Source: Adiantum capillus-veneris
Lineage: Eukaryota > Streptophyta > Polypodiopsida > Polypodiales > Pteridaceae
NCBI GenBank assembly: GCA_014529385.2
Contig: CM043969.1
Span: forward strand, 24,351,946 to 24,415,945
DNA length: 64,000 bases
Direction of reading: 5' to 3'
The notes under the pieces were generated by a model that saw only the letters and a list, made by a program, of their open reading frames with translations, searched no databases and was not told the DNA's origin. Position numbers and translations under genes: made by a program. Positions 38,286 through 48,423 of the stretch are shown here, piece after piece (within the stretch, counting starts at the first letter, position 1; each line of letters begins with the position of its first letter).

Positions 38286-38531
38286 ATGGCTTGGATAGAG
38301 CCCAATTCCGATGGAGTGCACGTTACTCTCGCTCTGCTAGTGTGCTCCATCGCCATCTCCTTCGGAGTTTGGTTGCTTGTGCGCCAAAAATCACATGCCT
38401 GCGTCAGATATCATGACAGACTTATTCAACCAGATTCTGCAAGGAGGATGGCGGAGACGACAGAAGGCTTTGACGTGATCATTGTTGGTGCGGGTGTGGC
38501 AGGATCTGCACTTGCATACACCCTTGGAAAG
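38286..38531 (+). CDS. SQE: squalene monooxygenase (squalene epoxidase), first exon
   Basis: Squalene monooxygenase converts squalene to 2,3-oxidosqualene in sterol and triterpene synthesis at the ER membrane, using FAD. The 82 codons start MAWIEPNS, include a hydrophobic membrane segment (residues about 12-32), a short basic spacer, and then D-V-I-I-V-G-A-G-V-A-G-S-A-L-A-Y-T-L-G-K. The last part is the G-x-G-x-x-G FAD-binding motif in the wording typical of plant squalene epoxidases. The exon ends AAG|GTACATTT, a good splice donor. Read-through leads only to a stop at 38700, supporting an intron. I see none of the remaining exons (about 430 residues expected) in the next 25 kb on this strand, so the gene either has a very long intron loaded with transposons or is a truncated copy. 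Confidence 0.72.
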
Positions 38532-38779
38532 GTACATTTCTGTAAGCCTCTCTCTTTGCTGGAAAGATCCATGAATTCTGGGGGTGCCTATGAAGGGATT
38601 GATTTGTTTGCATGTTGTAACTTTGTTTTTGATTTTCTTTGTTGTGTGAGGAACAAACACAACAGGGAAGTACTCCTACACAGTCAGAGTTGCCTGCCAT
38701 AAATGTCATACTAACATGGTCATACATGTATGCGTGCAGAATCCAGCTATATATACATATAGTGTAATGTTTATTCTTT

Positions 38780-39710
38780 GCGATAGGCCATCTTGATGGG
38801 CACTCTAATCACACTGGGAAGGCAGTTATCTGTCCATGGTGTAGTCATACTCCTGTACCCATCTCGTCACCGAAGTATACAATACCCTTTGGTCCCAACT
38901 CTGCTAGCAGCTGTCTGGAGGGCTTTAAGCGAGTCTCGGGAGTTTGGCTGACTGGTCCCATTTCTCTGACCTCAAGAAGAAAGAATAAGGTCTGAAAGAG
39001 AGCCTCTACTGCCATGGGTGGTACATCAAACTCTTGCTCTCACTACGCCATATGGCATGGATGGTTTACCGAAAATCATATGTGACAGCAGCAAATCTGG
39101 GGCCTGCTCCATCAGAGCGAGGATAGGCCTTGTGTCCAAATTGGGTTGCATACATCAGTGCCGGTTTTACCAAGGCGTCAGAGGGCTAGCACTTTGTGCG
39201 TGGCTCCTGGAAATGTGCTTGATCACACTGCCTCTCAAGCATGGCTGATGAAGCATATGCACGTGTCAAACAGTCCTTTGAGGCTTGTAACACAGAAAGC
39301 CTTCCCACCATGCTGACTCCCAGATTTACATATGAATCATAGACCTCTACCTGTCTATGCCCAACGTGAAAACTGATCATCCCTGTACTTGTGCGGAAGT
39401 GTGAAAGATCACATTTGTGGTTTTACCAAGGTTCATTGTAAGGCAGGAAAATGCATGTTAGTGCTGTTCTAATTCCTCCTGGGGTTCAAGATAGTGTCAT
39501 CGGTAGATAACATGATGTGGACCTCTTTACGACAATCTCAGCCTCAGGTCCCCTCCATTCTGTATTTAGTCAGATGCCTCGTCAATGTATAGTCCAAAGA
39601 GGTTCGATTCACACCAATGGTGCTAGGAATTCTATCTCATAGTCCTCCAAGACAACGCTCTCTGCAAGTGACTCTCTCATACAAAGCATATATTCCCCAT
39701 ACCCTCTTTG
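38780..39710 (-). pseudogene. LINE-type reverse transcriptase relic, downstream part
   Basis: Read on the minus strand in changing frames: a V-W-G-I-Y-A-L-Y-E-R-V stretch at about 39690, S-S-T-I-G-V, a decayed Y-A-D-D-like S-T-D-D near 39510, L-T-R-A-Y-A-S-S-A-M-L-E-R-Q-C near 39220, and a later E-A-L-F-Q-T-L-F-F. This is the order of non-LTR RT palm and thumb in plant LINEs. It has many stops. It stops exactly where the copia element begins and resumes on the other side. Confidence 0.75.
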
Positions 39711-39904
39711 TGAAGGAGTACGAGCGGAAGTGCGACGCGAGAGAGAGTGCGAGAAGAAGAGCACGACGATATGGTGAACTCGCTCTACTGTAATGTGTAG
39801 AGCATAGTGAGTTCTTATTAGGTTTTTTACAAAAGAATATGTGTACATACTTGGCGGCCCGCCCACTTACCTGGGCGATCACATTGGGCTTTATACCCCC
39901 AACA
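39711..39904 (-). repeat. 3' LTR of the copia element
   Basis: 194 bp, opposite-strand 3' LTR. The adjoining 39905-39916 (minus strand AAGTGGGAGGT) is the polypurine tract. Confidence 0.95.
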
Positions 39905-39993
39905 ACCTCCCACTTAAAGTCCAATGTGGTACTTTAAGTGTGAGAGAAACTACTATACAAGCTAATATGCAAGAGATGTAGAGAAGTGATGTA

Positions 39994-42894
39994 CTACCCT
40001 ACACCTAACTGCTTGCGAAAATGCGCAAAGCTCTCTAAGGGAAGTCCTTTTGTAAGTAGATCAGCAGGATTTTCTGTGGTGTGAACTTTGAGAAGCTGAA
40101 GTTGCTTATCCTCGAGCATTTCCTTGATGAAATGATACTTCACATCCATATGCTTTGTCTTTGAGTGATAAACTGGATTGCGAGCCAATTGTATAGCACT
40201 TTGACTATCACAATATAACACAGGCATCTCTTCTTTGATTCCCAAATTTGTTACTAGTCGATTAAGCCAAATTGATTCTTTGCATGCCTCTGATGCTGCA
40301 ACATATTCAGTCTCTGTAGTAGACTGAGTAATACAATCTTGTAATCTAGAACGCCATGATACTGCTCCACCAGCCAATGTAAAGACATACCCTGACGTAG
40401 ACCTTCGGTTGTCTAAGTCACCTGCATAATCTGAGTCTGTAAAACCCTTTACACTTAGCTCCTGACTCCCATAGCATATACGCATACTCTTTGTAGCTTT
40501 CAGGTATCTCAATATTCCTTTCACTGCCTCCCAATGTTTCTTGCCTGGGTTTGACATGTATCGACTTACTACTCCCACTGCAAATGCAATGTTTGGGTGA
40601 GTAGCAATCATTGCATACATCAAACTACCCACTGCAGACGCATATGGAATCTTATCCATTTCAGCCTGTTCTTCCTTAGACACAGGACAATCTTGTTTGC
40701 TAAGTTTCACATATGGTGGCAATGGAACACTCAGTGCCTTTCCCTTCTCCATATTGAAACGTTGCAAAACCTTGTCAATATACTCTGTTTGAGATAACCA
40801 AATCAACTTCTTTGATCTGTCTCTCTCAATGCGCATACCAAGTATATGACTTACCTTGCCCATGTCTTTCATGTCAAACGATTTTGCCATCTTTGACTTC
40901 AAAGCTGAAATTTCTTCCAAGTGTTTGCCAACAATCAACATGTCATCCACATACAAAATAAGGATCAGCCAACTGCCATCCTTAGCCTTCTTTGTATATA
41001 GACAGTGATCGAACTCACTACGTTTGTAGCCTTGAGAAAGCAGAAACTGGTGGAACTTATGGTACCATGCCCTCGGTGATTGTTTTAAGCCATAAAGACT
41101 CTTTAACAACTGGCATACCAAATGTTCCATGCCTTTCTCAACAAACCCTTCTGGCTGCTGCATGTAAATTTCCACATCTAAATCACCATGCAAGAACGCT
41201 GTCTTGACATCCATTTGGTGCAACACCAAATCCAATATCGCAACCAATGCAAGAAAGCATCTCAATGTAGTCATCTTGACCACTGGAGAGAAGACTTCAT
41301 CAAAGTCAATGCCTTGTTCTTGCTTAAAGCCCTTGGCAACAAGCCTTGCTTTGTACTTTGGCTGACTATCATGAGTGGTGATCTTATTCCTGTAAACCCA
41401 TTTACAGGGTAGAGCCTTTTTGCCCTGTGGTAATTTAACTAGCTTCCATGTCTTGTTTTTATGCAGAGCTGTCATCTCTGACTGCATGGCCAATTGCCAA
41501 TTCTCGGAGTCCTTCATTTGCACTGCTTCCTTGTAACATGAAGGCTCATTGCAATCAATCAACATGACATAGTTCATAGATGGAACAAACCTATCAGGAG
41601 GTCGCGTGATACATCCAGATCTACGCACAATAGGTGGCTCAGGCTCAGCCACAACTTGTGGTTCCACTCTATCCTGTCCTTGCTCCTCTTGAGCCCTGAC
41701 ATTTTGTCTTGCACGTGCAGGTCCATCTTCTTGGAAGACAACTCTTCTAATCTCCTCAACCCTCTCTGGTTTAGAATGATATTTGGATTCATTAAAGTGA
41801 ACATCATTGCTGCGGACAACCTTTCTGGATTCGGGATCCCAAAGTCTGTACCCCATCTCACCAGAATTACCATAGCCTAGAAAGATGCACTTTCTACTCT
41901 TTGGCTCAAGTTTGTTCCTAAATTCCTTTGTAACGTGAGTATATGCCTCACAGCCAAAGACTCTGAGATGCTTGTATGAGGGCATTTTGCCTGACCATAC
42001 CATCTCTGGCACTGAATCCTTCTGCAAAACTTTGCTAGGAGATCTATTTACAAGATGAACAGCTGTTGATACAGCTTCAGCCCAAAACCCATTTGGCAGC
42101 TGTGTATTAGACAACATACTTCTGACCTTCTCTTGTATGGTCCTATTCATCCTCTCAGCAACACCATTTTGAGGAGGATTGTAAGGAGCAGTAAGTTCAC
42201 GTTTTATACCTTTTGACTCACAAAAGTCCTGAAAGGCCTTTGAAACATACTCTTTACCATTGTCAGTGCGTAAGCATTTAAGCTTCTTGCCACTCTGATT
42301 CTCCACAAGTGTCACAAATGTTTTGAAAACACTAAACGCTTCATCCTTGTGCTTGAGAAAGTAAACCCATACTTTCCTCGAGTAATCATCTATAAATGTC
42401 ATAAAGTAAGAAGCTCCTCCTAGAGATAGGTTAGGCATAGGTCCACACAAATCACTATGAACAAGTGCCAATTGTGTATCTCTTCTACTGCTTCTATGCT
42501 TATGTGGTTGCTGTGTTTGCTTACCATACAGACAATGTTCACAGAATTCAAAATCATTAAATGAAAAGCCAGGCAAATAACCAGAACGAGACAAGATTTC
42601 CATTCTCTTCTTGGACATATGTCCTAACCGGCTATGCCACAAAGAAACGTTCGGCTGCTCGATTACATTGATTACATTTTTAGAGACATTTGATACATAA
42701 ATCATGTAAAGTCCTCCAGACTTTACTCCATGTGCTACTGTCATAGAACCCTTGGATATCTTCCACATGTTCTGTCCAAAAGTGGTGACGTAGCCAGCAT
42801 CATCAAGTAAACCTGTGCTGATCAAGCTCTTTGTAATTGCGGGAACATGTCTCACATTCTTTAGCGTGAAAGAAGAGCCATTCTGAAACTTCAA
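39994..42894 (-). CDS. pol: copia pol: integrase, reverse transcriptase, RNase H
   Basis: 967 codons are open. The integrase has an H-x3-H...C-x2-C head (L-W-H-S-R-L-G-H ... C-E-H-C at residues about 85-120) and a catalytic core with D in H-S-D-L-C-G-P, D in T-D-N-G-K-E-Y and E in N-G-V-A-E-R-M-N-R. The RT has W-V-Y-R-N-K, F-S-P-V-V-K, Q-M-D-V-K-T-A-F-L-H-G and the catalytic Y-V-D-D-M. The RNase H has F-T-D-S-D-Y-A-G-D, T-E-T-E-Y-V-A and the closing H-M-D-V-K-Y-H-F-I. All catalytic residues are present, so the enzymes look usable, but the frame starts after a TAA at 42895 that separates it from the protease and gag. The TTG at its 5' end is not a likely genuine start. Confidence 0.95.
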   Translation of the reverse strand: MKFQNGSSFTLKNVRHVPAITKSLISTGLLDDAGYVTTFGQNMWKISKGSMTVAHGVKSGGLYMIYVSNVSKNVINVIEQPNVSLWHSRLGHMSKKRMEILSRSGYLPGFSFNDFEFCEHCLYGKQTQQPHKHRSSRRDTQLALVHSDLCGPMPNLSLGGASYFMTFIDDYSRKVWVYFLKHKDEAFSVFKTFVTLVENQSGKKLKCLRTDNGKEYVSKAFQDFCESKGIKRELTAPYNPPQNGVAERMNRTIQEKVRSMLSNTQLPNGFWAEAVSTAVHLVNRSPSKVLQKDSVPEMVWSGKMPSYKHLRVFGCEAYTHVTKEFRNKLEPKSRKCIFLGYGNSGEMGYRLWDPESRKVVRSNDVHFNESKYHSKPERVEEIRRVVFQEDGPARARQNVRAQEEQGQDRVEPQVVAEPEPPIVRRSGCITRPPDRFVPSMNYVMLIDCNEPSCYKEAVQMKDSENWQLAMQSEMTALHKNKTWKLVKLPQGKKALPCKWVYRNKITTHDSQPKYKARLVAKGFKQEQGIDFDEVFSPVVKMTTLRCFLALVAILDLVLHQMDVKTAFLHGDLDVEIYMQQPEGFVEKGMEHLVCQLLKSLYGLKQSPRAWYHKFHQFLLSQGYKRSEFDHCLYTKKAKDGSWLILILYVDDMLIVGKHLEEISALKSKMAKSFDMKDMGKVSHILGMRIERDRSKKLIWLSQTEYIDKVLQRFNMEKGKALSVPLPPYVKLSKQDCPVSKEEQAEMDKIPYASAVGSLMYAMIATHPNIAFAVGVVSRYMSNPGKKHWEAVKGILRYLKATKSMRICYGSQELSVKGFTDSDYAGDLDNRRSTSGYVFTLAGGAVSWRSRLQDCITQSTTETEYVAASEACKESIWLNRLVTNLGIKEEMPVLYCDSQSAIQLARNPVYHSKTKHMDVKYHFIKEMLEDKQLQLLKVHTTENPADLLTKGLPLESFAHFRKQLGVG

Positions 42895-43104
42895 TTAAAC
42901 ATCTCCAGTACCTAAGATCTCACATGTCTGCTCATTGCCTAGCCGAACATGATCTTTAGTGGTCACATAAGAAGTAAACCACTCCTTGTTTGGAGACACA
43001 TGAAGTGATGTCCCTGAGTCTATAATCTAGTCACTCAGTGCATTTCCATCAGATGCTGTAAGAAGAGCTGAGTCCATTGTATTCTTCAAGAAGTAGATGT
43101 CTCC
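42895..43104 (-). pseudogene. copia protease segment with three in-frame stops
   Basis: Joins gag and pol in the same frame. Stops are TGA (43102-43104), TAG (near 43027-43029) just before I-I-D-S-G-T-S, and TAA (42895-42897). The D-S-G catalytic triplet itself is intact. Each stop is one transition away from a likely sense codon (CGA, TGG, CAA). Confidence 0.85.
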
Positions 43105-43974
43105 TCACACTAGACTGTCATCCTCTGCAACAGTGTTTGTCACATTTATTTCTTGAATCTTCACTGAGGACTTGTTCTTCTCACCATGGTCTTCAGCTTT
43201 CTCTTTGCCTTTTTCTGCTTTCCTTTCTCTGAAGTCTCTTTTCATGTGACCCTTCTTGCCACAATGGTAGCATTCTATGTCACTCTTGCCTTTAGCACTG
43301 CGGGACTTGCTACGAGACTGATTCCTTTTTCCACCTTTGTACTTTTCTTTGGTCCTTCCCCTGACAACTAAGGCTGTTCCTTTGCCTTTGTCCATTGTCT
43401 TTCTATTGGTTTCTTTAGTAAGCAGACTTCCTTCTACACCTGCTATGTTCAAACCATCTGGAGGTGCAGAATTACTCAAAGCTGTGCGAAAAGTGTCCCA
43501 ACTTTCCGGCAATGTGATCAACAGGAACATAGCTCTAACAGGTTCATCAAACTTGACACCTTGAGTTGACAACTGACTATAGATTGTGTTGAATTCATTC
43601 AGATGATTGGACATAGGTGTCCCTTCTTTCATCTTCAAGTCAACAAGCTTCTTAAGCCAGTATACCTGTGAAGCTGCACTCTGCTTCTCATAAAGATCAC
43701 TTAGCTTTAACAATGCTTGATAAGCCGACATCTCATCTGCTACATTGAAGTAAACGCTTTCTGCCAAAGTCAGCATAATGGTAGAAAGTGCCAATTCATC
43801 CATTTCGCTCCATTCATCTTCGTCCATATCTTCTGGTTTTATCCCCTTGAGCTTTATAGGTTTTATCTGCTTCTTTGGTACCAACACGTGCCAAATCTGC
43901 TTCTTCCACAATGGGAAATTGGTTCCATCCAGCTTCTTGATATTGTAAAGAGCAGTGTCCTGTGATCCAGCCAT
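43105..43974 (-). CDS. gag: copia gag
   Basis: 289 residues from ATG at 43974, starting MAGSQDTALYNIKKLDGTNFPLWKK. The N-terminal D-G-x-N-F-x-x-W motif and the UBN2-type capsid region are typical of copia gag. A basic R/K/S-rich stretch precedes a zinc knuckle at about residue 237, C-Y-H-C-G-K-K-G-H-M-K-R-D-F: the fourth ligand, normally Cys, is Phe. The protein would assemble particles but may bind RNA poorly. Followed by an in-frame TGA. Confidence 0.93.
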   Translation of the reverse strand: MAGSQDTALYNIKKLDGTNFPLWKKQIWHVLVPKKQIKPIKLKGIKPEDMDEDEWSEMDELALSTIMLTLAESVYFNVADEMSAYQALLKLSDLYEKQSAASQVYWLKKLVDLKMKEGTPMSNHLNEFNTIYSQLSTQGVKFDEPVRAMFLLITLPESWDTFRTALSNSAPPDGLNIAGVEGSLLTKETNRKTMDKGKGTALVVRGRTKEKYKGGKRNQSRSKSRSAKGKSDIECYHCGKKGHMKRDFRERKAEKGKEKAEDHGEKNKSSVKIQEINVTNTVAEDDSLV

Positions 43975-45061
43975 AGCTACGCTTCACAGTAGTTTACTTT
44001 CCTGGGAAAAATTCGGCAGAGTTTCCCCTGTAAATTGACCTCTGAACCAATATCAACCTGTCAAATGAACCAAGAAAGCTTCAGATTTTGCAGAAATTTT
44101 GGCAGAGTCTCCTTTGTAAAATGGCTCTGGTGTACTAAAAACAGACCAAAAAACAGCTCAAAAAACACTGTCTCTCTGACACTGTAAGCTGTGGGTAAAC
44201 CTGTCCTGCACCTGTACTGTCTCTGACTGTCCTGTCACTGTCCTGTAAGCATAGACTGCGACAATGCCTCAACGGCAGTAAAGCAAAGATGCAATCCCAA
44301 CTGTCTAACTCACAGTCAATACATCCTAGCTGCCTATCTAAGGGTGCTCGAGGGATCGCTCCAAGACCTGTATCACCGAAAGGATCTCAACATTCGAGAA
44401 TCCCCCAGCTCAATAAAACCTCACTCGACCCTCAACAAAGGCTGCAGTAAATCTGACAGTACATAGACTTCCCACAAAGTCATACATCCACAAATTTCCC
44501 ACTGTATGCTGTAACCGTTGCGGCGGTTGTTTGCTGCGTGACTCACAACCAGCAAATCCTCAACAGACATACATCATCTCTGACAATACATCCCATGTGG
44601 AAGTACTTGCAATGTCAGGATGAAATCTGGAATATCAAGCAGCAAACACAAGCTACCTGATGAACTAGTGGATGTTGCCTACAGTCTGTGTGTAGATGCG
44701 CCCGTGTCGTATGTGACACACCTCCAAGAACTGTGAGCCGTCCTTCGATGTGTAGACAGCCACAAATCAACACTCTGGGAGTGTCGATATCCTCAGCACC
44801 TGCAGTCGTAGGCCGAAAACCCCAAATTTGCAGAGTCGGATCTGCACCCGTCGAGACCACGTAGTCGAAAATGGCCTGCGCAGATCTTTGTCGAAGCCGA
44901 ACGGTGGCCGAGATGACCTCAGAATGAAATTCTGACAACACCAAGCCCTTTGGGCTTGGCTTGCCCACGAGATTTGGGGCCGTGTCTTCACCTGTCGAAT
45001 TTCACTCTAATCTGAGCTAGTGACTCTAGCCTCCTGCAGTGCTGCCGCGAGCCTCGATCTG
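43975..45061 (-). other. copia 5' leader
   Basis: About 1.1 kb of untranslated sequence between primer site and gag, long for a copia element of this size. No conserved ORF. Contains CTGTCCTGTC-like repeats near 44200-44250. Confidence 0.7.
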
Positions 45062-45074
45062 AGCTCTGATACCA
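45062..45074 (-). promoter_or_regulatory. primer-binding site, initiator tRNA-Met
   Basis: Minus strand TGGTATCAGAGCT, two bases from the 5' LTR, is the standard complement to the 3' end of plant initiator tRNA-Met used by most copia elements. Confidence 0.95.
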
Positions 45075-45076
45075 GT

Positions 45077-45269
45077 TGAAGGAGTACGAGCGGAAGTGCG
45101 ACGCGAGAGAGAGTGCGAGAAGAAGAGCACGACGATATGGTGAACTCGCTCTACTGTAATGTGTAGAGCATAGTGAGTTCTTATTAGGTTTTTTACAAAA
45201 GAATATGTGTACATACCTGGCGGTCCGCCCACTTACCTGGGCGACCACATTGGGCTTTATACCCCAACA
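45077..45269 (-). repeat. 5' LTR of the copia element
   Basis: 193 bp. Differs from the 3' LTR at three C/T sites and one base of a C run. Confidence 0.95.
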
Positions 45270-45690
45270 CTTTGATGGATCATGGGACCCCTAAAGATAA
45301 GAGTTTCTCTTGCGAGGGATGTGTCAAAAAAATTTGCAGAAACTGAGGAAAATAGAGGCCTCTTATTCTATTCCTTCCTTGCCCGCTCTTTCAAGGATTT
45401 GAGCGAAATTGTGATTCATAGTCAAGAAGTCACATGTAAAGCCTTCCTATCTTGGGGCCTTGAGGTACTCACACTCTGCATAAGTGCTCAGCTCTAGCTC
45501 AAGCACCGACCCATATAACTTGGCCAACATATGGCCAATCATGAAAGTCCTTTCATTGGCACGGTCCATGTGGTCCCCTCCCTTGTGTAAAGGCACTACA
45601 TAGTCAAAAATCAAGGAGACCTTCAGCCAAAGCCTTGTTGGGAGATAAGAGCAGTGAAGGGGGACGGGGTCTCGACTACACATTTAAAAT
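45270..45690 (-). pseudogene. LINE-type reverse transcriptase relic, upstream part
   Basis: Minus strand: L-P-T-R-L-W-L-K-V-S-L-I-F-D-Y-V-V-P-L-H-K-G-G-D near 45630, then R-A-N-E-R-T-F-M-I-G-H-M-L-A-K-L-Y-G, a palm-entry F-F-D-T near 45320, and G-P-M-I-H-Q next to the copia LTR. It joins 38780-39710 when the copia element and one CTTTG are removed. Confidence 0.75.
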
Positions 45691-46541
45691 GCTCTCCTTG
45701 GAAATCAGTCTCGAAGTAGTGAAGTTCGAGGGATATTTAGACACTGCCTATGGGCAATTAAAGAGAGTCATTCTTGGCTCGCAAGAAAAGCATTATGAGC
45801 ATAGAAGTGCCTAGACTTGACGTTAGGGGACCTTTTATTACTCAAGTTGAGAAGATGAGATTAAAGAAACAAGCTACCACAAGGGCAAAGTTATAAAACT
45901 TTTCAATTGCTATTACGGATTTGACATTATAGACACAATGTGCAAATTGGAACATCCATAATGCATTTCACTTAAGTTTTCTATATGTTGATTCACCTCC
46001 TAGTTAACCTATACACGAAGATCCTGTTAGAGTAGAGGAAATAGAAAGAATTTTCGAGCTAGATTGTTCACTATGAGGAGCATCAATTGAAGAATGGTAA
46101 GATTACATGCAAGTTTTTCGTTACCTTTAAGAACTATTTTTCTATAGTAAGATTACATGCAAGTTTTTCGTTACCTTTAAGAACTATTTTTCTATAGACG
46201 CTCAATGGATGATTGAGCAAGACACCTAGACCTCTTGGGCATTTATCTTGAAGCACTACAGTTGAGGACAACTATTTAGTCCTCAACTATTTAGAAGCTC
46301 AAGGGATGTTGCTAAACTAGCTATTTATGTGCAGTGAATAAAGCTGTTTTGTATTTAAATGTGTGCACATCTGAAGTGTTAGTTAAGTAGTGGATCTATA
46401 ACAAGGAATATTTTGGATGCGTCATTAGGGGAATGACATAGAGCAGCTAGACCGAATATCCCTTGAGCCATCCTAGAACATGTATTCCTAGTGCACTATT
46501 TCAGGGAATGACTAGAAAATCATGAAAGGGAATATCTGATA
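45691..46541. other. intergenic, no gene recognised; 50-bp tandem duplication
   Basis: The 50-base unit GTAAGATTACATGCAAG...TTTTTCTATA occurs perfectly twice, at 46097-46146 and 46147-46196. Nothing else identified. Confidence 0.7.
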
Positions 46542-47010
46542 TGTCACGTGCACATGGCTCTGTGTGCCACATGGACATGCTTCATTGGTTTCCAAAGCCA
46601 ATTTTGCACCTATCCCTAGCTAGGAGAGTCTAGAATCCTAGGAGGATTAGTATCGGCAATTTTGTGAGCCTGATCGTCGCAGGACCTGCATGTCCGGAAG
46701 AGTCCATTAGATTAGGTTTTCCAATTTCGGAACCCTCTTGCATAAATAGATTGTACAAGCATTTTGACAGATGCTACACTACGGTGGGCATCTTGCATGA
46801 CGTGCATGTAGTTTTAGGTTCGAGGAATCCAACAAGCCATTCCTCGCATAAATCAGATTCCTGGGGTAGATCTGCAACAATTTCATCCAAAAACCTTTGC
46901 CAAAGTCGAGTTTATTAATTAATTATTCTGATAATTTATTTTTTTAACCGTCTTACAAACTTGCCCTATAGAAGGAGCAAGGGAGGCGACGTTTTGGATT
47001 AGATGAGCGA
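46542..47010 (+). repeat. partial D-type LTR
   Basis: Starts TGTCACGTGCACATGG and matches the U3 of the LTR at 57343 for about 470 bases, through TTGCATAAAT[AG]GATTGTACAAGC, TGCATGTAGTTTTAGGTT and GGAGCAAGGGAG. The promoter box TATAAAGG of the other copy reads TATAGAAGG here. The U5 half is not recognised. Confidence 0.75.
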
Positions 47011-47374
47011 GTGTGAGAGTGAGCAGCGGAGAGGATGAGAGCCACGCGTGCCTAAACATTGGAGGGGGAGAGAGAAAACGCTAGAAGCTCCAAAATGCTA
47101 CAAGCAAGCTCTCAATAACACAATGCCTGAATACAAGACCCCAAGCATTCCTTTTATGGAATGTTGGGTTGAGGTAGGGCAAAATTGTGTAACTGGTGCA
47201 AAAAACATAAAAGCCCAAAAATGGCTAAATATGTGTGCACCCAACCAGGCTCAGAAAATGACCGACCGAACACATGCTAAAGTGTCCGCCCATGCAACCT
47301 ATGTAACGTGCAATGGGTGGCCAGCCCGGGACAATCACTAGCCGTACAAAATGGCGAAGCAACGGTGGTGTAAC

Positions 47375-48423
47375 TCACCCCCTCTTAGCACCGGATGCTG
47401 AGACAACACAGATGAGTCGAAGGTGGGAAGCCAAAGTCCGCTGAGGTACAGCCTTCATGAAGGTGTTTGTTGCATTGTCTGTGGTAGGGACACACTCCAA
47501 ATGAAGATCTCCGGCCAAAACTCGCTCCCGAACATAGTGGTACTGCATCTCAATGTGCTTTTTTCGAGCATGGAAGATAGGGTTCTTGGCAATAGCTATG
47601 CAACTCTGATCGTCGCACAAAAGACGTGTCGTAGGCTTGTAGCAGTCTGGGAAAACACAACTCTCCCAGTAATCTCCGTAGCCATATGGCCTCACAAGCA
47701 GCATAGCAAGCTGCTCTGTACTCTGCCTTTGTAGAAGATAGCGCAACAGTGGGTTGCCGCTTACAGCACCATGAAATGGGTCCCGAGCCGAGTGTGAAAA
47801 CTACTCTTGTAGTAGAGCGTCGAGTATCTGGGTTTCCTGCCCAATCTGAATCACACCAACCAAGTAGGGTGCAACCCTTGGAGCGACCATAGAACACACC
47901 ATGGTCCAAGGTGCCGCTGATGTACCGCAAAGTACGATGGGCACACTGTCAATGTCACTGACGAGATCGAGTGTTGAAAGAATTGAGGACAGAAACTGTG
48001 TAACAAATGTATGGTCGGGAATAAGTTAGCCATACGAGGCAACCAACAACATTCCGGTACTGCTCCAAGTCAATCTGTGGGGAAGGATCATGAAGCGATA
48101 TGTTCTCGCCGGGCTCAAGAGGAGTGCCGATCGGTTTGCAGCCTGTCATATGGAATCTCTCCAAGTAGCCGTCGTATACTTCCGTTGAGAAAAGAAGATG
48201 CCATCTGGTGTTTGATAGATCCCGAATCCAAGAAAATAGTGAAGAAGCCCAAGATCAGTCATCTTGAAACATGTCTCCATAGCTTGCATGATTGATTTGA
48301 TCTTGCTGGTCCATGAGCCTAATGAGATCATCCACATAGACAATCACTATTGCAACCAAAGAATCATCAGAGACAACATAACAATTGGAATATGATGAGG
48401 TACGCCATAACCCAAGCTTCACG
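47375..48423 (-). pseudogene. old Ty1/copia RT and RNase H relic
   Basis: Minus strand: V-I-V-Y-V-D-D-L near 48330 (RT catalytic site), F-K-M-T-D-L-G-L-L-H-Y-F-L-G, G-T-P-L-E-P-G, then Y-I-S-G-T-L-D-H-G, G-W-C-D-S-D-W-A-G-N and the R-H-I-E-M-Q-Y-H-Y-like K-K-H-I-E-M-Q-Y-H-Y-V end. Several frame changes. A different lineage from the intact copia at 39711 by sequence. It is cut at 48424 by the chromovirus LTR. A polypurine-like AGAGGGGG on the minus strand near 47382-47390 suggests that its 3' LTR lies in 47046-47380, but its other end is not certain. Confidence 0.88.

Larger units (their letters stand above)
39711..45269 (-). mobile_element. Ty1/copia LTR retrotransposon, nearly intact
   Basis: 193/194-bp LTRs start TGAAGG and end AACA, flanked by a perfect 5-bp target duplication CTTTG (39706-39710 and 45270-45274). 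The LTRs differ by three transitions and one one-base indel. The initiator-tRNA-Met primer site lies next to the right (5') LTR, and a polypurine tract next to the left (3') LTR. Integrase before RT makes it Ty1/copia. Gag and pol share one frame, interrupted only by three stops within about 210 bases. It is the youngest insertion seen, and lies inside a LINE relic. Confidence 0.97.

Noticed and set aside
38391-38727. Minus-strand frames over the squalene monooxygenase exon
   Set aside because: Antisense shadows; the plus-strand reading has a clear family motif and splice donor.
44988-45248. Repeated 85-95-codon frames in the copia LTRs (also 39609-39924)
   Set aside because: They lie on LTR sequence and are identical because the LTRs are identical; no protein family signature.
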